A stretch of 64,000 nt of DNA from Jaminaea rosea. Taxonomy: Eukaryota > Basidiomycota > Exobasidiomycetes > Microstromatales. A model generated the notes under the pieces. That model saw only the letters and a list, made by a program, of their open reading frames with translations. It had not been told where the DNA came from and searched no databases. The DNA lies in NCBI RefSeq assembly GCF_003144245.1, contig NW_020289975.1:1879496-1943495 (forward strand), written 5' to 3'. The position numbers were made by a program, and so were the translations under genes. The first letter of the stretch is position 1; every line of letters begins with the position of its first letter. Positions 53,099 to 63,708 of this stretch are shown here, one piece after another.

Positions 53099-55858
53099 AT
53101 GTCGTCGCCCACACCCGCGACATCCTCCCCGCCACCCTCTTCCTCCAATCTGTCCGAGTCCGATGCCGACCTCGAAGAGCTTCAACGCGCCGTCCTCGAG
53201 ATCCCGGATAGCGATGATGGCCAACTCGGAGGCGAGGAAGAGGCAATCGAGATACTAAGCACCGCAACGACGGATTGGGATCCCTCCTCGCCCTCCCCTG
53301 CGGCTCCTATCCAAGACCTCCCACCGGGCAGTGGTCCTCTAGTCGGCTCTGGACCTCAAGGAGAGTGGGAGCTCTCCGACTGGTTGCGAGCTTCAGAACA
53401 AGGTTTGGGAGCTGCCTCATCCGCCTCGTCGGCAGGCTTTAGCGTCGCGAGGGGGGTGACGAGCTTTGGACTTACAATGGCCAAGCGTTTCACTCAGCTT
53501 GCCGTGGCACTCCCTGCCCTCCTCATCGACTCGGCCAATGGCTCCGTTCCCGGCTCAGAGCAGGCAACATTCGGTGCCTTGGCTCACTCGAGTGTTGGGG
53601 GTTTCTACGACTTGATCAGTACGTTGGCGCTGGGCGGTATCGATATTGGATCCGCCTTGACTTCCGCCGGGCTGGGCGCCGCTTCGAGTGGCGTGGAGGG
53701 GACGAGACGAGCGCTAGGATCTGAAGTCACTCGATCACTCGGGCAGTTCGCTCAGCTAGTCAAGCGCGAATGGAACGCGCAAGGCGGCTTTCTCCCTCCC
53801 GGCGGCTTGCCACCATTCGGCCTCACGGGCGTGACGCGAGCGCTGCTGGTGTGGATCTGCATTCAGATGGTCACGCGCCGCGAATACGAGAAGGGTATGC
53901 TCAAAGAGCTGGGCGAGATTGACGCAGTCGCTATGCGCAAGGAGATCGAGCACGAGCACGAGCAGGAGAGACAGAGGACGGCGAGGTTGAATTCGGTCCG
54001 CATTACGGCTGCATCCGTTGGGCCGAATGGTGAAGTGATCGGTGCCGAAGTGGGAGCGGGTAGTGCCGATGAGTCGAGCACAACCACCTCACCCACTGCG
54101 ACCTCTGTAGCGCCACTCACTGACCGTGAGGCCATGGCTGGACTACTGCGCTACTCTTCGCTCGTCCTGGCCGTCTACGGTGGCACAGCCCTGGCATGGC
54201 TGGGCGCCCTACCCAAGGAGCAAGCTGATGCTGCTCGCGTTCCTCGGCCTACACCAGCATCACAAGGACTGCGCGATAATGGCCCTTTACCCGCCGACGG
54301 TCTGACTCGGGAGCAAGATGAGGAGCAATTCCTGCGAGCTGCGGCTATGATGGATCTCACGGAGACGGAGCGGGAAGAAGAGGAACGAAGATTCGCAAGG
54401 GCAGGCAACAGGCCCATGGTCGACAGCTCTGGCCAAGTCATCTTCGACGCCGGTGATGTGCCCGGTGCATTCACACCACGAGCCGCGGCGCCTGGAACCC
54501 CTGGATCATCTGCGGCAGCCGATCCCTCGACCTCGACCACCACTGCTTCTGCAGCCCCGAATACAGCCACAACAACGTCCGCGTACACGTATCTCGGCCT
54601 CCTCTCGGGCGAGCACGACGAAGAGCTGTTCCATCGCGTCAGCCAGCTTGATCCTGAGCACGTCCGCCCAGGCTCATACCAGCCACACCGGGATGACCCG
54701 CCCGAGCAGCCGCGCCCTGCAGGATCTGTTGCTCGTCCCAGCCAACCGCGCTACTACATCGTCACCGATCACAAGGCGCAGAAGGTCGTGCTGGTGCTGC
54801 GCGGCAGTCTCTCCCTGGGCGACATCGCTGCAGATTTGACGTGCGAGAGTCGCGAGTTCACGTTCCCAGGCTCGAAGGAAGAGGCTTCTGCCACAGCTGC
54901 GACGTCCGCGGCAGGTGTCCCGTTCCCCGCCACCGACGCCTCAACATCGATGCACAATAGCGCTGCGCAGCCCGAGCCAGCACGACACGTCGTCCATGAA
55001 GGCATGTTCGAGACATCCCTCCTTGTCGGGTCGCCCGGCGCACCCGTGCACCGAGCGGTGCGTCTCGCACTGGAGGCCTCCCCTTCGTACTCCCTCGACA
55101 TCACCGGCCATTCCCTCGGCGGCGGTGTGGCGTCAATTCTCGCCATCCTCTGGGCGGACCCCAAGACCTGCCTCACCACCTCTGCTTCCGGTCTCCCCGC
55201 CGGTCGTCGCTTGCACGCCTACTGCTACGGCTGCCCTGCGACGATGAGTCGCGAGCTGGGCGACATGACAACGGCGCTCATCACGACGTACGCCTACTCG
55301 TACGACCTGGTCTGCCGCCTCTCACTCGGCTCAATTCTTGACATTCGCAACGCCTCGGCCTGGATCCTCTACGAGGACCAAGAAGCGCAACGACGCGCCG
55401 CCTCCACTCCTCAACAGGATCAGCGCGGCTTTGACCCCTCGGATCGCTCTACGCCGATGCGAGTCGCAACTGTCATGCGTCGTGCATTCGAGCATCAGGC
55501 GGGCAGGCTGGATGGAGACCCCGAGGCGAAGGCTGAGATGGAGCGAGACTTCTTGGCGCTAAGGAGGACGCTTGAGGCGAACATGCACAACGTCCACCTG
55601 TACCCTCCCGGGCAGGTGGTTTACCTGTTCAGGGAGGGGGATCTACTCCAGAGCCACTTTGAGACGGAGATTGCGGCGCCGGTGAGCGAGGAAACTGCGG
55701 TTCCCGCCCCTTCTGTAGCCAAAGCTACGGATAGGCAACGGGCATTCATGCTGCGTGGGAGGAGAGACAAGGTCTTCGATCAGATCGTCATGTCGAGGAA
55801 GCTGCTCAGCTGTCATATGCCGCAACATTATGACTTGGCGCTGCGAGGGCTGGAATGA
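53099..55858 (+). CDS. Class 3 lipase, sn-1 diacylglycerol lipase-like
   Basis: A single exon from ATG 53099 (context GCCACCATGTCG) encodes 919 residues. The C-terminal half is an alpha/beta-hydrolase of lipase class 3: YYIVTDHKAQKVVLVLRGSL, the nucleophile elbow ITGHSLGGGVASILAILW, YDLVCRLSLGSI with the likely Asp, and a final SCHMPQHYDLALRGLE whose HMPxxY pattern matches the catalytic His region of diacylglycerol-lipase-type enzymes. Hydrophobic stretches near residues 250 (GVTRALLVWICIQMV) and 350 (YSSLVLAVYGGTALAWLGAL) may be membrane-associated. The N-terminal 80 residues are acidic and disordered. Substrate is inferred; similar fungal proteins are annotated only as lipase class 3. It ends 83 bp from the convergent acyl-CoA synthetase. 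Confidence 0.87.
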   Translation: MSSPTPATSSPPPSSSNLSESDADLEELQRAVLEIPDSDDGQLGGEEEAIEILSTATTDWDPSSPSPAAPIQDLPPGSGPLVGSGPQGEWELSDWLRASEQGLGAASSASSAGFSVARGVTSFGLTMAKRFTQLAVALPALLIDSANGSVPGSEQATFGALAHSSVGGFYDLISTLALGGIDIGSALTSAGLGAASSGVEGTRRALGSEVTRSLGQFAQLVKREWNAQGGFLPPGGLPPFGLTGVTRALLVWICIQMVTRREYEKGMLKELGEIDAVAMRKEIEHEHEQERQRTARLNSVRITAASVGPNGEVIGAEVGAGSADESSTTTSPTATSVAPLTDREAMAGLLRYSSLVLAVYGGTALAWLGALPKEQADAARVPRPTPASQGLRDNGPLPADGLTREQDEEQFLRAAAMMDLTETEREEEERRFARAGNRPMVDSSGQVIFDAGDVPGAFTPRAAAPGTPGSSAAADPSTSTTTASAAPNTATTTSAYTYLGLLSGEHDEELFHRVSQLDPEHVRPGSYQPHRDDPPEQPRPAGSVARPSQPRYYIVTDHKAQKVVLVLRGSLSLGDIAADLTCESREFTFPGSKEEASATAATSAAGVPFPATDASTSMHNSAAQPEPARHVVHEGMFETSLLVGSPGAPVHRAVRLALEASPSYSLDITGHSLGGGVASILAILWADPKTCLTTSASGLPAGRRLHAYCYGCPATMSRELGDMTTALITTYAYSYDLVCRLSLGSILDIRNASAWILYEDQEAQRRAASTPQQDQRGFDPSDRSTPMRVATVMRRAFEHQAGRLDGDPEAKAEMERDFLALRRTLEANMHNVHLYPPGQVVYLFREGDLLQSHFETEIAAPVSEETAVPAPSVAKATDRQRAFMLRGRRDKVFDQIVMSRKLLSCHMPQHYDLALRGLE

Positions 55859-55941
55859 GGGTTAGAGAGAGGGGTTGAGGGCAGTATCACGACGCGGACC
55901 TTCTCCTTGCATGCAATACCATTGATGAGATTTCTTTGAAC

Positions 55942-58171
55942 CTACAACTTCGCCTTGACACCATCTTGAGCATCATCGCCCCTCTTCCTAGCAAAGAATG
56001 CCTCGATTTCCCTCTGCACCACCGGTATCACCTCTGCATCCTCAATAGTGGGCGGCACAGGAATGGGCGAATCGCCGTCAGCCTCACCGGGTGTACCCTT
56101 CCTCGCTGCATTCTCTACAATGGCGCGAATCGATCTTCTAAGCGTCTTGCCGCTGCGAGTCTTTGGCAGCTTGGCGACGAGGACGATTGCGGAGAGCTGT
56201 GCGATGGGGCCGATGTCGGCACGAATGTGCTGATTGATGGACGATAGCATCTCGGAGGCTTGAGCATCGCCGCCATTACTGGAGGAGGAAGCGGCGACTG
56301 CTACGGCGAAGGGAGTTTGTCCCTTCATCTTATCGGGCGCGCCGATGACACAACTCTCGATCACACTCGGATGACCGCTGACCACCTGCTCGATAAGGCC
56401 TGTGCCGAGACGATGTGCGCTGACTTGTATGATGTCGTCACTCCTTGCACAGATCGTAACGTAGCCTTTCTCGAAGAAAGCTGAATCGCCCGTGTCGAAC
56501 CAGTCGCCCTTGCCCTTGAATCGATCCCAGTACGCTTTCTCGAAACCAGCTTCGTTCTTCCACAGTCCGCCGAGGAACGAAGGAGAGAGTGGAGATGCCA
56601 AGACGAGGTTGCCCATCTTGCCGTCCTCGTAGATTTCGCGTCCCGCATCGTCGACTATCCGCAGCGCCATTCCCGGTAAAGGCATGCCCGCAGCACCGGC
56701 GCGTACGGGAGCATGACTGAATGCGCTCGAGAGCATCAAGGAGGATATTGGGCTGCCGCTCTCGCTACTCCACATATTGTCTATGCACGCCGTTCCAGGT
56801 GCTGCCACTTCCTTGAGGATGTCCGAGAATTGGCGGACGAGCTGAGGCTCGCTCCTCTCCCCCGCGAGGAAGGTGGCGCGTAATGTACTGAGATCCACTG
56901 TACGCATGAGGGAAAACTCAGGGTCTGATGCACGGACAGAACGCAAGGCGGTGGGCGCGCTGAAGAAGTGAGTGACGCCATGCTTTGCGATCGTACGCCA
57001 GAAGATGGAAGCGTCCGGGAGGGTGGGCTTGCCCTCGAAGATGATCGACTTGGCACCGATGAGGAGAGGGCCGTAGACGCAATACTGCATTCCAACAACC
57101 CAGCCGTAATCACTGGTTGTGAAGATGGTATCGTCCTTGCTCATACCCCAACTGTGCTCCATGACGTGCCTCATCTGGACCGCTTGGCTGTTGAGTCGTA
57201 CGACACCCTTCGGCGCGCCTGTTGTACCCGACGTGTAGACGATGTACAGTGGATCTTCGGCTGCAACTGGGTGGCAAGACCAGCACTTGCTCCTACCATC
57301 AACGCCCCTGCGCACCTTGTCCATCTCGTCATCCCAGTCATACCACTTCTGCGAAGCGTCGGGCGTGGGCGGGGTATGCTCGCGGATTGTGGTGCGACGC
57401 AGGAACAAGACGCCGGCAGCTGGGCTGTGTCCCGAAGCTTTGATGGCTTCGTCGACCATTGGCTTGTAAGGAACTGGACCCTTTGGCTCGAGACCACAGC
57501 TGGCAGATATGACCAACTTGCAGCCAGAGTCGAGCATGCGTTTGCCCAGTTCCTTTCCGGCAAATCCGCCAAAGACGACGGAGACGACGGCACCTACTCT
57601 TGCGGCTGCCAGGATGGCGAAGGCCGTCTCGACAATCATGGGCATGTACACGATGATAGTGTCTCCTTTTCGAATTCCACGCGCCTTCAACACGCCCGCC
57701 AAAGTCTGGACCTCCTCGAGTGCCTGGCCGTAGGTGACGGTGCGGGCTGGCTGCATCTGCCATGGCAAGGGCGAGACATGCTCGAAGGCGATGCGATTTG
57801 CCAAAGCTGGATCGTATGCGAGGTGTGATGTGTGAGGAGAAGGCGTGACAGGCCTAGCGAAGGGGTTCTCCGTAGACTCGCGGAGGCAATGGCGGTCAAG
57901 GCAGTTGAAGGCTGTGTTGAGCTCGCCATCGGGGAACCAGACCTTTCCATTGCGAGCATAGGTGGGGTCGTGACGAAGAGAAGGGCCATATGCCTGGCAA
58001 CAGGGGAGGATACAGTCAGAAGAGGATCCTGTGTGCGCTGGCAGCTGCAGGCGCCATCGTCTGTCTCACCTGAGTAGGACGCTTGTGCCAATGGACAGCC
58101 TGAGCAGCCTTGAGCCAGAAGCCCTCACGATCTTCGATGGACTGCTTGTGGATGGCTTGCTGAGGATGCAT
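55942..58171 (-). CDS. Acyl-CoA synthetase, ACSS3/propionyl-CoA synthetase-like, with PTS1 signal
   Basis: Two exons (58171-58070, 57993-55942) encode 717 residues; the 76-nt intron (GTGAGA to GCCAG) is in phase 0. The enzyme adenylates a short-chain acid with ATP and transfers it to CoA. The N-terminus EGFWLKAAQAVHWHKRPTQ and VWFPDGELNTAFNCLDRH are acetyl/propionyl-CoA synthetase marks. The AMP-binding core has IVYTSGTTGAPKGVVR, TTSDYGWVVGMQY, SSESGSPISSLML and WFDTGDSAF. The C-terminal catalytic lysine is in RSGKTLRRSIRA. The protein ends KAKL; AKL at the C-terminus is a peroxisomal targeting signal of the PTS1 type. The overall pattern is closer to ACSS3/PrpE than to classical Acs1; preferred acid is an inference. 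Confidence 0.9.
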
Positions 58172-58774
58172 CCTGGCGGAAGTTGATGGGAATGAGAGGG
58201 AAAGAATGGGAAGGGCGAGAGGAAGCTGAATGCCGCTTCCCCGCTTCCCCGCATCGACGCTTCAATTGCCGTCTTCTCCGCATGACCTCGTCTCGCATGG
58301 GCCACCTTGGTCGCCACGTGGTGCGGTGACGCGGTCAAGGTGTGAATCATTGTGGTCAGCGGGACATGCTCTTGGCGGGCAAGTAACGCTCAGTGAGGCT
58401 CGGGCAAGTGAGCTACACGGCAATTTACGGGGTGCGACGGGTAAGATCGAGCTGTTGCCTTGCCTTCCTTTTACGATGGTATCTGCGGTCAACGTGGAAG
58501 ATACGATGGCAATTGCGCCCGTGTTGGACATTGCAGCTGCGGAGTGGTAACTGCATGACCCTGCTGATGAAAGGGTTCGCAATTGGAGCTACCCTGACCT
58601 CAATATGCCGCTCTAAAAGCGAGCATTGAATCGCAGCAGTGCATGAGGCTACTGACAAGTAGATGGGCGGCACTCAAATGAGAGCAGGGTAGAGAATGAA
58701 CGTGCGTGAATGACAGCTCAGCTGCGGCTGGAAGATTAGGAGGATGAGTAGCGAAATCCATCCTCGAGCTTGCC
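58172..58774. other. Intergenic region between the synthetase and the secreted-peptide gene
   Basis: 603 bp upstream of the acyl-CoA synthetase and downstream of the small cysteine-rich gene (both minus strand). Open frames are short; nothing specific seen. The synthetase promoter should be here. Confidence 0.5.
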
Positions 58775-59293
58775 CTAATCGTCGAGAACAAGTGCGCTCC
58801 CTACATGGACACAGCGCACTGGATTCCTCTGGTCGGCTAGAAGGCGAGACGAAGGGATGTGCAGAAAGAGTGGCGGTAAAAGGCGGTAACGCTGGTGAGC
58901 AACGACTCGGGATGCCGCACGACTCATCTTCTCACCGTCTGCGATGCAGTCACCAGCTTGGAAAGCATCCGTCACGCAATCATTGGAACAGTCGTCTGCA
59001 GAGCGATAACGGTTCAAGTTCAGTCAACATCTCAGATAGAAAGTGAGCATCTCCGCGCGCTTCGTATGAGGCGGTGAGCCATCACGACGCGTATGGCACT
59101 GTCAGTGCTCACCGGAGTTGCACGTCCTGTCTACGATGACAGCGCACTTGAAGCTCTGACAGTTGGTAAGAGTTTTGTTCCCAATGGCGTGGCCGTAGAT
59201 CTTGTGGCCCTTGCCAGTGCAGTCCCACGAACCGAAGCACCTTCCCAGGAAAGTGGCCTGCGCTACGAGGGACCAAAGAAGCACAGAGAGCAT
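58775..59293 (-). CDS. Small secreted cysteine-rich protein, no known family
   Basis: Three exons (59293-59113, 58995-58936, 58836-58775) give a predicted 100-residue protein. It starts MLSVLLWSLVAQATFLG, a likely signal peptide. The mature part has nine cysteines in short spacings: WDCTGKGHKIYGHA, TNCQSFKCAVI, RTCNSGDDCSNDCVTD, GDCIAD and VRCVHVG. Both introns have good signals: GTGAGC to CTGCAG at 59112-58996 and GTGAGA to CTAG at 58935-58837, both phase 1. An in-frame ATG at 59329 would add 12 residues. An alternative acceptor (CCAG at 58830-58829) would give a different, also Cys-containing, end. I recognise no family; an effector-like role is a guess. The cysteine-rich sequence continuing across the splice is the main support. 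Confidence 0.5.
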
Positions 59294-59988
59294 CAAAGCC
59301 GTGCCGGCCGGTTGCGTGGGCGGGAGCATCTTCTGCGGAGGCGTTGGGAAAGGATATGTCGTTTCAAAGGGGGCGATATTGGCACTTCACGCAATCTGGG
59401 ATCTGTCGGTGTCTGTGAAGGGAGGAGAGTCAAAGGAGGACAGTGGGAGGAGGTCGAGCCGCAGTCTTCGTATCGAGACTGTCCAGAGCGAATGTGAGAG
59501 AAGACTGTGGGCACGACATCCAGTTGCGGTCGTGGCTTAATCACCTGCGGTGGTACCTCTCCTCGGTCACCCTTCGGCACATTTCGTGCCTGACCAACCA
59601 TATCGAGAAACCAACCATTTGACGCCCATTGAGAACGTTCTTTGGAGTGCTGAGAGCTTGCACACAGCAATCACAAGGCTTGCTGTGCGGCGCGTAAGTG
59701 CTCGCGGCAGGACATATGATGCTCAAGATAAGTGCCGGACGTCCAGCATGGCCTTTGATGATGCGTATCATTCGAAAATGCAGGGTGTCGCACGTCTACC
59801 TGGTTGTGAAGTAGAAAGCGAAGTTGCTCGACTTGATCAACGCGGGGCTTTGTCTGGCTCGCCGGCGCCTTGCCGAGCCGCCGAGTTCGGTGCGGGGCTC
59901 CGTGCGGAAGCCACGGCAAGGGAAGCCGCCCTCGTCTCACCTTTCCTTCCATTCTCCTTCATCCTCACATCACCGCGCCTCGCCCATC
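59294..59988. other. Divergent intergenic region upstream of the ALDH6 gene
   Basis: About 695 bp between the start of the secreted-peptide gene (-) and the dehydrogenase (+). Open frames on both strands lack conserved motifs. The last 60 bp before 59989 are CT-rich with TCATC repeats typical of leaders. Confidence 0.5.
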
Positions 59989-61841
59989 ATGCTAGCCGCT
60001 CGCACCTCACGCTCCCTAGCGGCTTCCTCGTTGAGGTCGATACGCAGCCTACACACCACCTCGACTGTCGCAGCCCTCGGATCACTCGCAGCGTCCAAGG
60101 CAAAAGAGGTCGAGTCAAAGTGGAGCGGGACGTCGACGAGCGGTGGGACGACCAAGAACTTTGTCAACGGGGCCTTTGTTGATAGCAAGGCAGACCGATG
60201 GATCGATGTGCCTGATCCAGTGACGCAGACGGTGCTGAGCAAGGTCCCCGAGACGAGCGAGGCAGAATTCAATCAGGCAGTCAAGAATGCAGAAGAGGCT
60301 TTCCCTGCGTGGGCGGCTACCAGCATTTTGGGCAGGCAGCAGATCATGTTCAGGTGAGCGGATGGTGCGGCGGTGAGGGAGAGCTGCCAGTCAGCTCAAG
60401 CTGACCCATTTCGCCCCCACGCGCCAGGCTTCAAGCACTCCTCCGCGATCACATGGACGACATTGCCAACTCCATCGTCCTGGAGCAAGGCAAGACCTTT
60501 GCCGACGCCAAAGGTGACGTGCTCCGCGGTCTGCAGGTGGCCGAAGTCGCTTGCGGCATCACTTCAACGATGCTAGACCAGCGCATCGAGGTGTCAAAGG
60601 ATATGGACACGCACACGAGGCGGCAGCCACTGGGTGTGACCGCCGCCATCTGCCCCTTCAACTTCCCTGCGATGATCCCGTGCGTAGCAGCCGCAATCGA
60701 TGAGCGCAGTAGGTACTGACGTCCTGCTATCTTGCAGCCTGTGGACTCTCCCGATGGCGACCGTCACAGGCAACACTCTCATCCTCAAGCCTTCCGAACG
60801 AGTCCCCGGTGCCTCGATGATCATCGCCGAGCTGGCACAACGAGCCGGCCTGCCCAAGGGCGTCTTCAATGTCGTTAACGGCTCCTTCGACACGGTCAAC
60901 CGCATCTGCGACCACCCAGCCATCAAGGCCATCTCCTTCGTTGGGTCAGACAAGGCAGGCTCGCACATCTACCATCGCGGTACGGCCAATGGAAAGCGCG
61001 TTCAGTCTAACATGGGCGCCAAGAATCACGCCGTCATCATGCCAGATGCGAACAAGAATCTTGCGCTCAACTCGATCGCGGGGGCTGCTTTCGGTGCTGC
61101 AGGGCAGCGTTGCATGGCTCTGAGCGTTGCCGTCCTCGTAGGAGAGGCGCAGTCTATGCTGCCGGACCTCATTGAGCGAGCTAAGGCCCTCAAGGTTGGC
61201 AGCGGGTTTGACGAGGGGGCCGACTTGGGCCCGCTCATCTCGCCGCAAGCCAGAGAGAAGGTGATTCGCCTCACGAAGAGCGTCGAGGAGCAAGGCGGGA
61301 AGATCTTGCTTGACGGGACTGGATACCAGAGCCAGGACTACCCGAATGGCAACTTCGTTGGACCGAGCATTGTCGAGGTCAAGAAGGGCATGGATGCATA
61401 CGAGCAGGAGATCTTCGGGCCTACGCTCAACGTGATTCGTGCGGACACGCTGGATGAGGCGATCGAGGTGAGCCATAGCAGCCAGCCGTGCAGAGAGATG
61501 TCACCGCAATCTGACCTCACCTTTTCCCCTCGCCAACGCAGATCATCAACTCGAATCGCTATGGCAACGGGACAGCCATATTCACGACGAATGGCTCCAC
61601 GGCGCGAGCATTCGAAACCCGCGTCAATGTCGGCCAAATCGGTGTCAACGCCGCCATCCCCGTACCGCTTCCCTTCTTCAGCTGGTCAGGCTCCAAGGCC
61701 TCCGTACTCGGCCAATCGCCGTCTTTCTACGGTCAGCACGCCCTCAGCTTCTTCACGACGACCAAGACGATCACCAGCTTGTGGAGGGCAGACGACGCGA
61801 CGGACACCAAGGCGAGCGTGGCCATGCCTACGATGTCTTGA
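59989..61841 (+). CDS. Methylmalonate-semialdehyde dehydrogenase (CoA-acylating), mitochondrial
   Basis: ALDH6 enzymes oxidise methylmalonate semialdehyde to propionyl-CoA and malonate semialdehyde to acetyl-CoA in valine and pyrimidine breakdown. Four exons (59989-60353, 60428-60679, 60738-61467, 61542-61841) encode 548 residues; introns are 58-74 nt, with GTGAGC, GTGCGT and GTGAGC donors. The first ~35 residues ([20 protein letters not shown]) form a mitochondrial presequence. Then [55 protein letters not shown] and the catalytic Cys in [15 protein letters not shown] (about residue 330), followed by EIFGPTLNV and [15 protein letters not shown]. The C-terminal motif [20 protein letters not shown] is typical of ALDH6 rather than other aldehyde dehydrogenases. 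Confidence 0.95.
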
Positions 61842-61947
61842 GGATGGGAATGAATGGAATTCGTATTGTCTCTGGTGTGGGGCGCGTGCGCTAGTGAGGC
61901 TGTGACGTGCGCATGTTCCCTCAACATTCCTGCTGCCATGCCCTTTC

Positions 61948-62880
61948 TTAGAACACGAGCGGGAACATTGCTTTCCTTCCACGCGGGTACTCCTTTCCGA
62001 ACTCCTTCTTGTAGTTGCGATGCTTCTTTGCCGCCCAGATAGCCATCTGCCCCACCGAAACTGCCGAGAAGAGAGCCGCAGCGGGCGAGGCAGTAAGGAT
62101 GGTGATGCTGAGCCAGGCAATCGTCTCAAAGAGGTAGTTGGGGCACGAAACAAGCTCAAAAGCGAATCCTCGCGGGATCTTGCGTTCCTTGCCTCCAGCG
62201 CTACGCAGAGAACGCAGGATCATGTGCGAGCGGAAGTTGCCCAGCTGAGCGAGCGTCCAGACTACGGCACAGCCTGCGATGAAGGCTGGGTTGGCTTGAA
62301 GCGTTCCCCGAACGGCCTGCTCGCATAGGTTGGGGTGGTAGATGGCTCCCGCAAGGAGGACCCCGGAGAGGACCCAGTAGTGGGTCGAGTTCTTGAAGAT
62401 GTTGAACAGCGGCATCGTAGCGGCGGAGAAGCGGTGCACAAAGACGGTTTCGACCTCGCGCTTGAGGTAGTGCAGCACAATGAGGCCCATTGCAACCTCC
62501 TGGACTGCAGAGGGCTGCCACTTGCTGCCGTAGAGGCGAGGGGCAATACCGTAGAACCAGAGAGGGTGGATGAAGAGCGGGCCGAAGTACTCGGTGAGAA
62601 AGACGGTGCGCCAGGCTACTTGCGGCCCAAGGTCCTTGACGTAGAGATCTGAGCCTGAAGAGACGTTGACTTGCTGGGCATCATCGAGGAGAGGCTTCTT
62701 GTCTTCGTTGGTGATGCGCTGGCGCGAGGGAGTGAGCTTCGGGACTTTGCCGTGGATTTCAGCCTTGAGGGCGGCGAGAGTGGGTGCCGAGGAGAATGAG
62801 AGCTGGAGTGGGAACGGAGAAGACGTCGCCTTGTCGGCAGACGGGAGGTTGCGATTGTGCACCTTGATAGTGAAGGGCAT
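61948..62880 (-). CDS. TSC13: Very-long-chain enoyl-CoA reductase
   Basis: Tsc13 catalyses the last step of each very-long-chain fatty acid elongation cycle in the ER. A single exon from ATG 62880 encodes 310 residues, the same length as yeast Tsc13. The N-terminus has a ubiquitin-like segment (MPFTIKVHNRNLP ... ALKAEIHGK). The membrane part shows FLTEYFGPLFIHPLWFYG, HYLKREVETVFVHRFSAATM and NSTHYWVLSGVLLAGAIYHP. The steroid-5-alpha-reductase-like end has KIPRGFAFELVSCPNYLFET and WAAKKHRNYKKEFGKEYPRG. It ends KAMFPLVF, close to the usual basic-aromatic end of the family. An open frame upstream to 63069 is leader. Confidence 0.95.
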   Translation of the reverse strand: MPFTIKVHNRNLPSADKATSSPFPLQLSFSSAPTLAALKAEIHGKVPKLTPSRQRITNEDKKPLLDDAQQVNVSSGSDLYVKDLGPQVAWRTVFLTEYFGPLFIHPLWFYGIAPRLYGSKWQPSAVQEVAMGLIVLHYLKREVETVFVHRFSAATMPLFNIFKNSTHYWVLSGVLLAGAIYHPNLCEQAVRGTLQANPAFIAGCAVVWTLAQLGNFRSHMILRSLRSAGGKERKIPRGFAFELVSCPNYLFETIAWLSITILTASPAAALFSAVSVGQMAIWAAKKHRNYKKEFGKEYPRGRKAMFPLVF

Positions 62881-63108
62881 CTTTGCGGCTGAGCAGGTGA
62901 AGATGCTTGTGGAGTGAAAGGAAGAAGCTGGCTGAGCAGCCGGAAGACGCACGGCTATTCTCGTCTGCCACGCGAGCCGGAGACGGTGGGGGGCACGGCG
63001 AGCGGGAGTGGAATCAAATTTCCTGAGCTCAGTCGAGAGCACTCCCAGCCACTGTTGCCATCCATCCATCTCCTCTCTTCAACTTCACCAGCCACCCTCC
63101 TCATCAGC
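62881..63108. promoter_or_regulatory. Shared divergent promoter region, TSC13 / DUF2423
   Basis: 228 bp separate the two start codons. No TATA box is clear; CATCCATC and TCTTCAACTTC leader-like repeats precede the plus-strand start. Confidence 0.45.
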
Positions 63109-63708
63109 ATGGCAAAGTCACTCCGCGCCCGCTCAAAGGTTGCGGCACGTAACGCAAAGCGCTACAATGACAAGTCAGACTATGCCGTCGTCCAAGCAGC
63201 CCGCCTAGCCCAGACGTCCGGCAGGCTCCAGGAAAAGAACAAGCATGGCAAGACCGTCGCAGAGGAGGATGCAGACCAGCTCGAGGGCACTCAAGACGAC
63301 GAGAAGATGGCCGAGGAGCCATCAGAAACTGATGTGACAGGTGCTGAGACAAAGGGTTGGTATCCATTTGTGGCATCGAGTGGCGAGCACGCCGAGGACG
63401 TGATGTGGGCGCTGTTTGGACTCTGCGATCCAGATGACATCCGTGCCGGTGATGACGAGGTGGCGGTGGCGAAGCAGCTAGAGCGCCTGCTTTCGTGATA
63501 CCCAGACCAGTACTTTGAACTCGTGCTCACCTCACGCTTCTCCTACCCTGTCTCTGCCCATCACCTCCTTCAAGAAGACGGCGCCGAGCCCAAGAAGATC
63601 TCAACCTCGGGCACTAGAGAGTCACGAAGAGAGACTTGGCGCAAAGCAAAGGGATGGAAGCCCAAGCAAGGCACCAAGAACAATGGTCGTACCAAGCGGA
63701 GGAGGTAG
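63109..63708 (+). CDS. DUF2423 small basic nucleolar-type protein (YBL028C/LLPH-like)
   Basis: The start MAKSLRARSKVAARNAKR and the end KKISTSGTRESRRETWRKAK, followed by GWKPKQGTKNNGRTKRRR, match the two conserved ends of the DUF2423 family, which includes yeast YBL028C, a nucleolar pre-60S-associated protein. The two ends are in the same frame but separated by a stop, so an intron is needed. The acceptor is most likely CTTCAAG ending at 63574 after a pyrimidine tract. The donor is uncertain: 63341 (GTGCTG; 121 residues) or 63449 (GTGATG; 157 residues) both keep the frame, while the better-looking GTGATA at 63495 does not. I favour exons 63109-63340 and 63575-63708, with low confidence in the junction. 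Confidence 0.75.
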
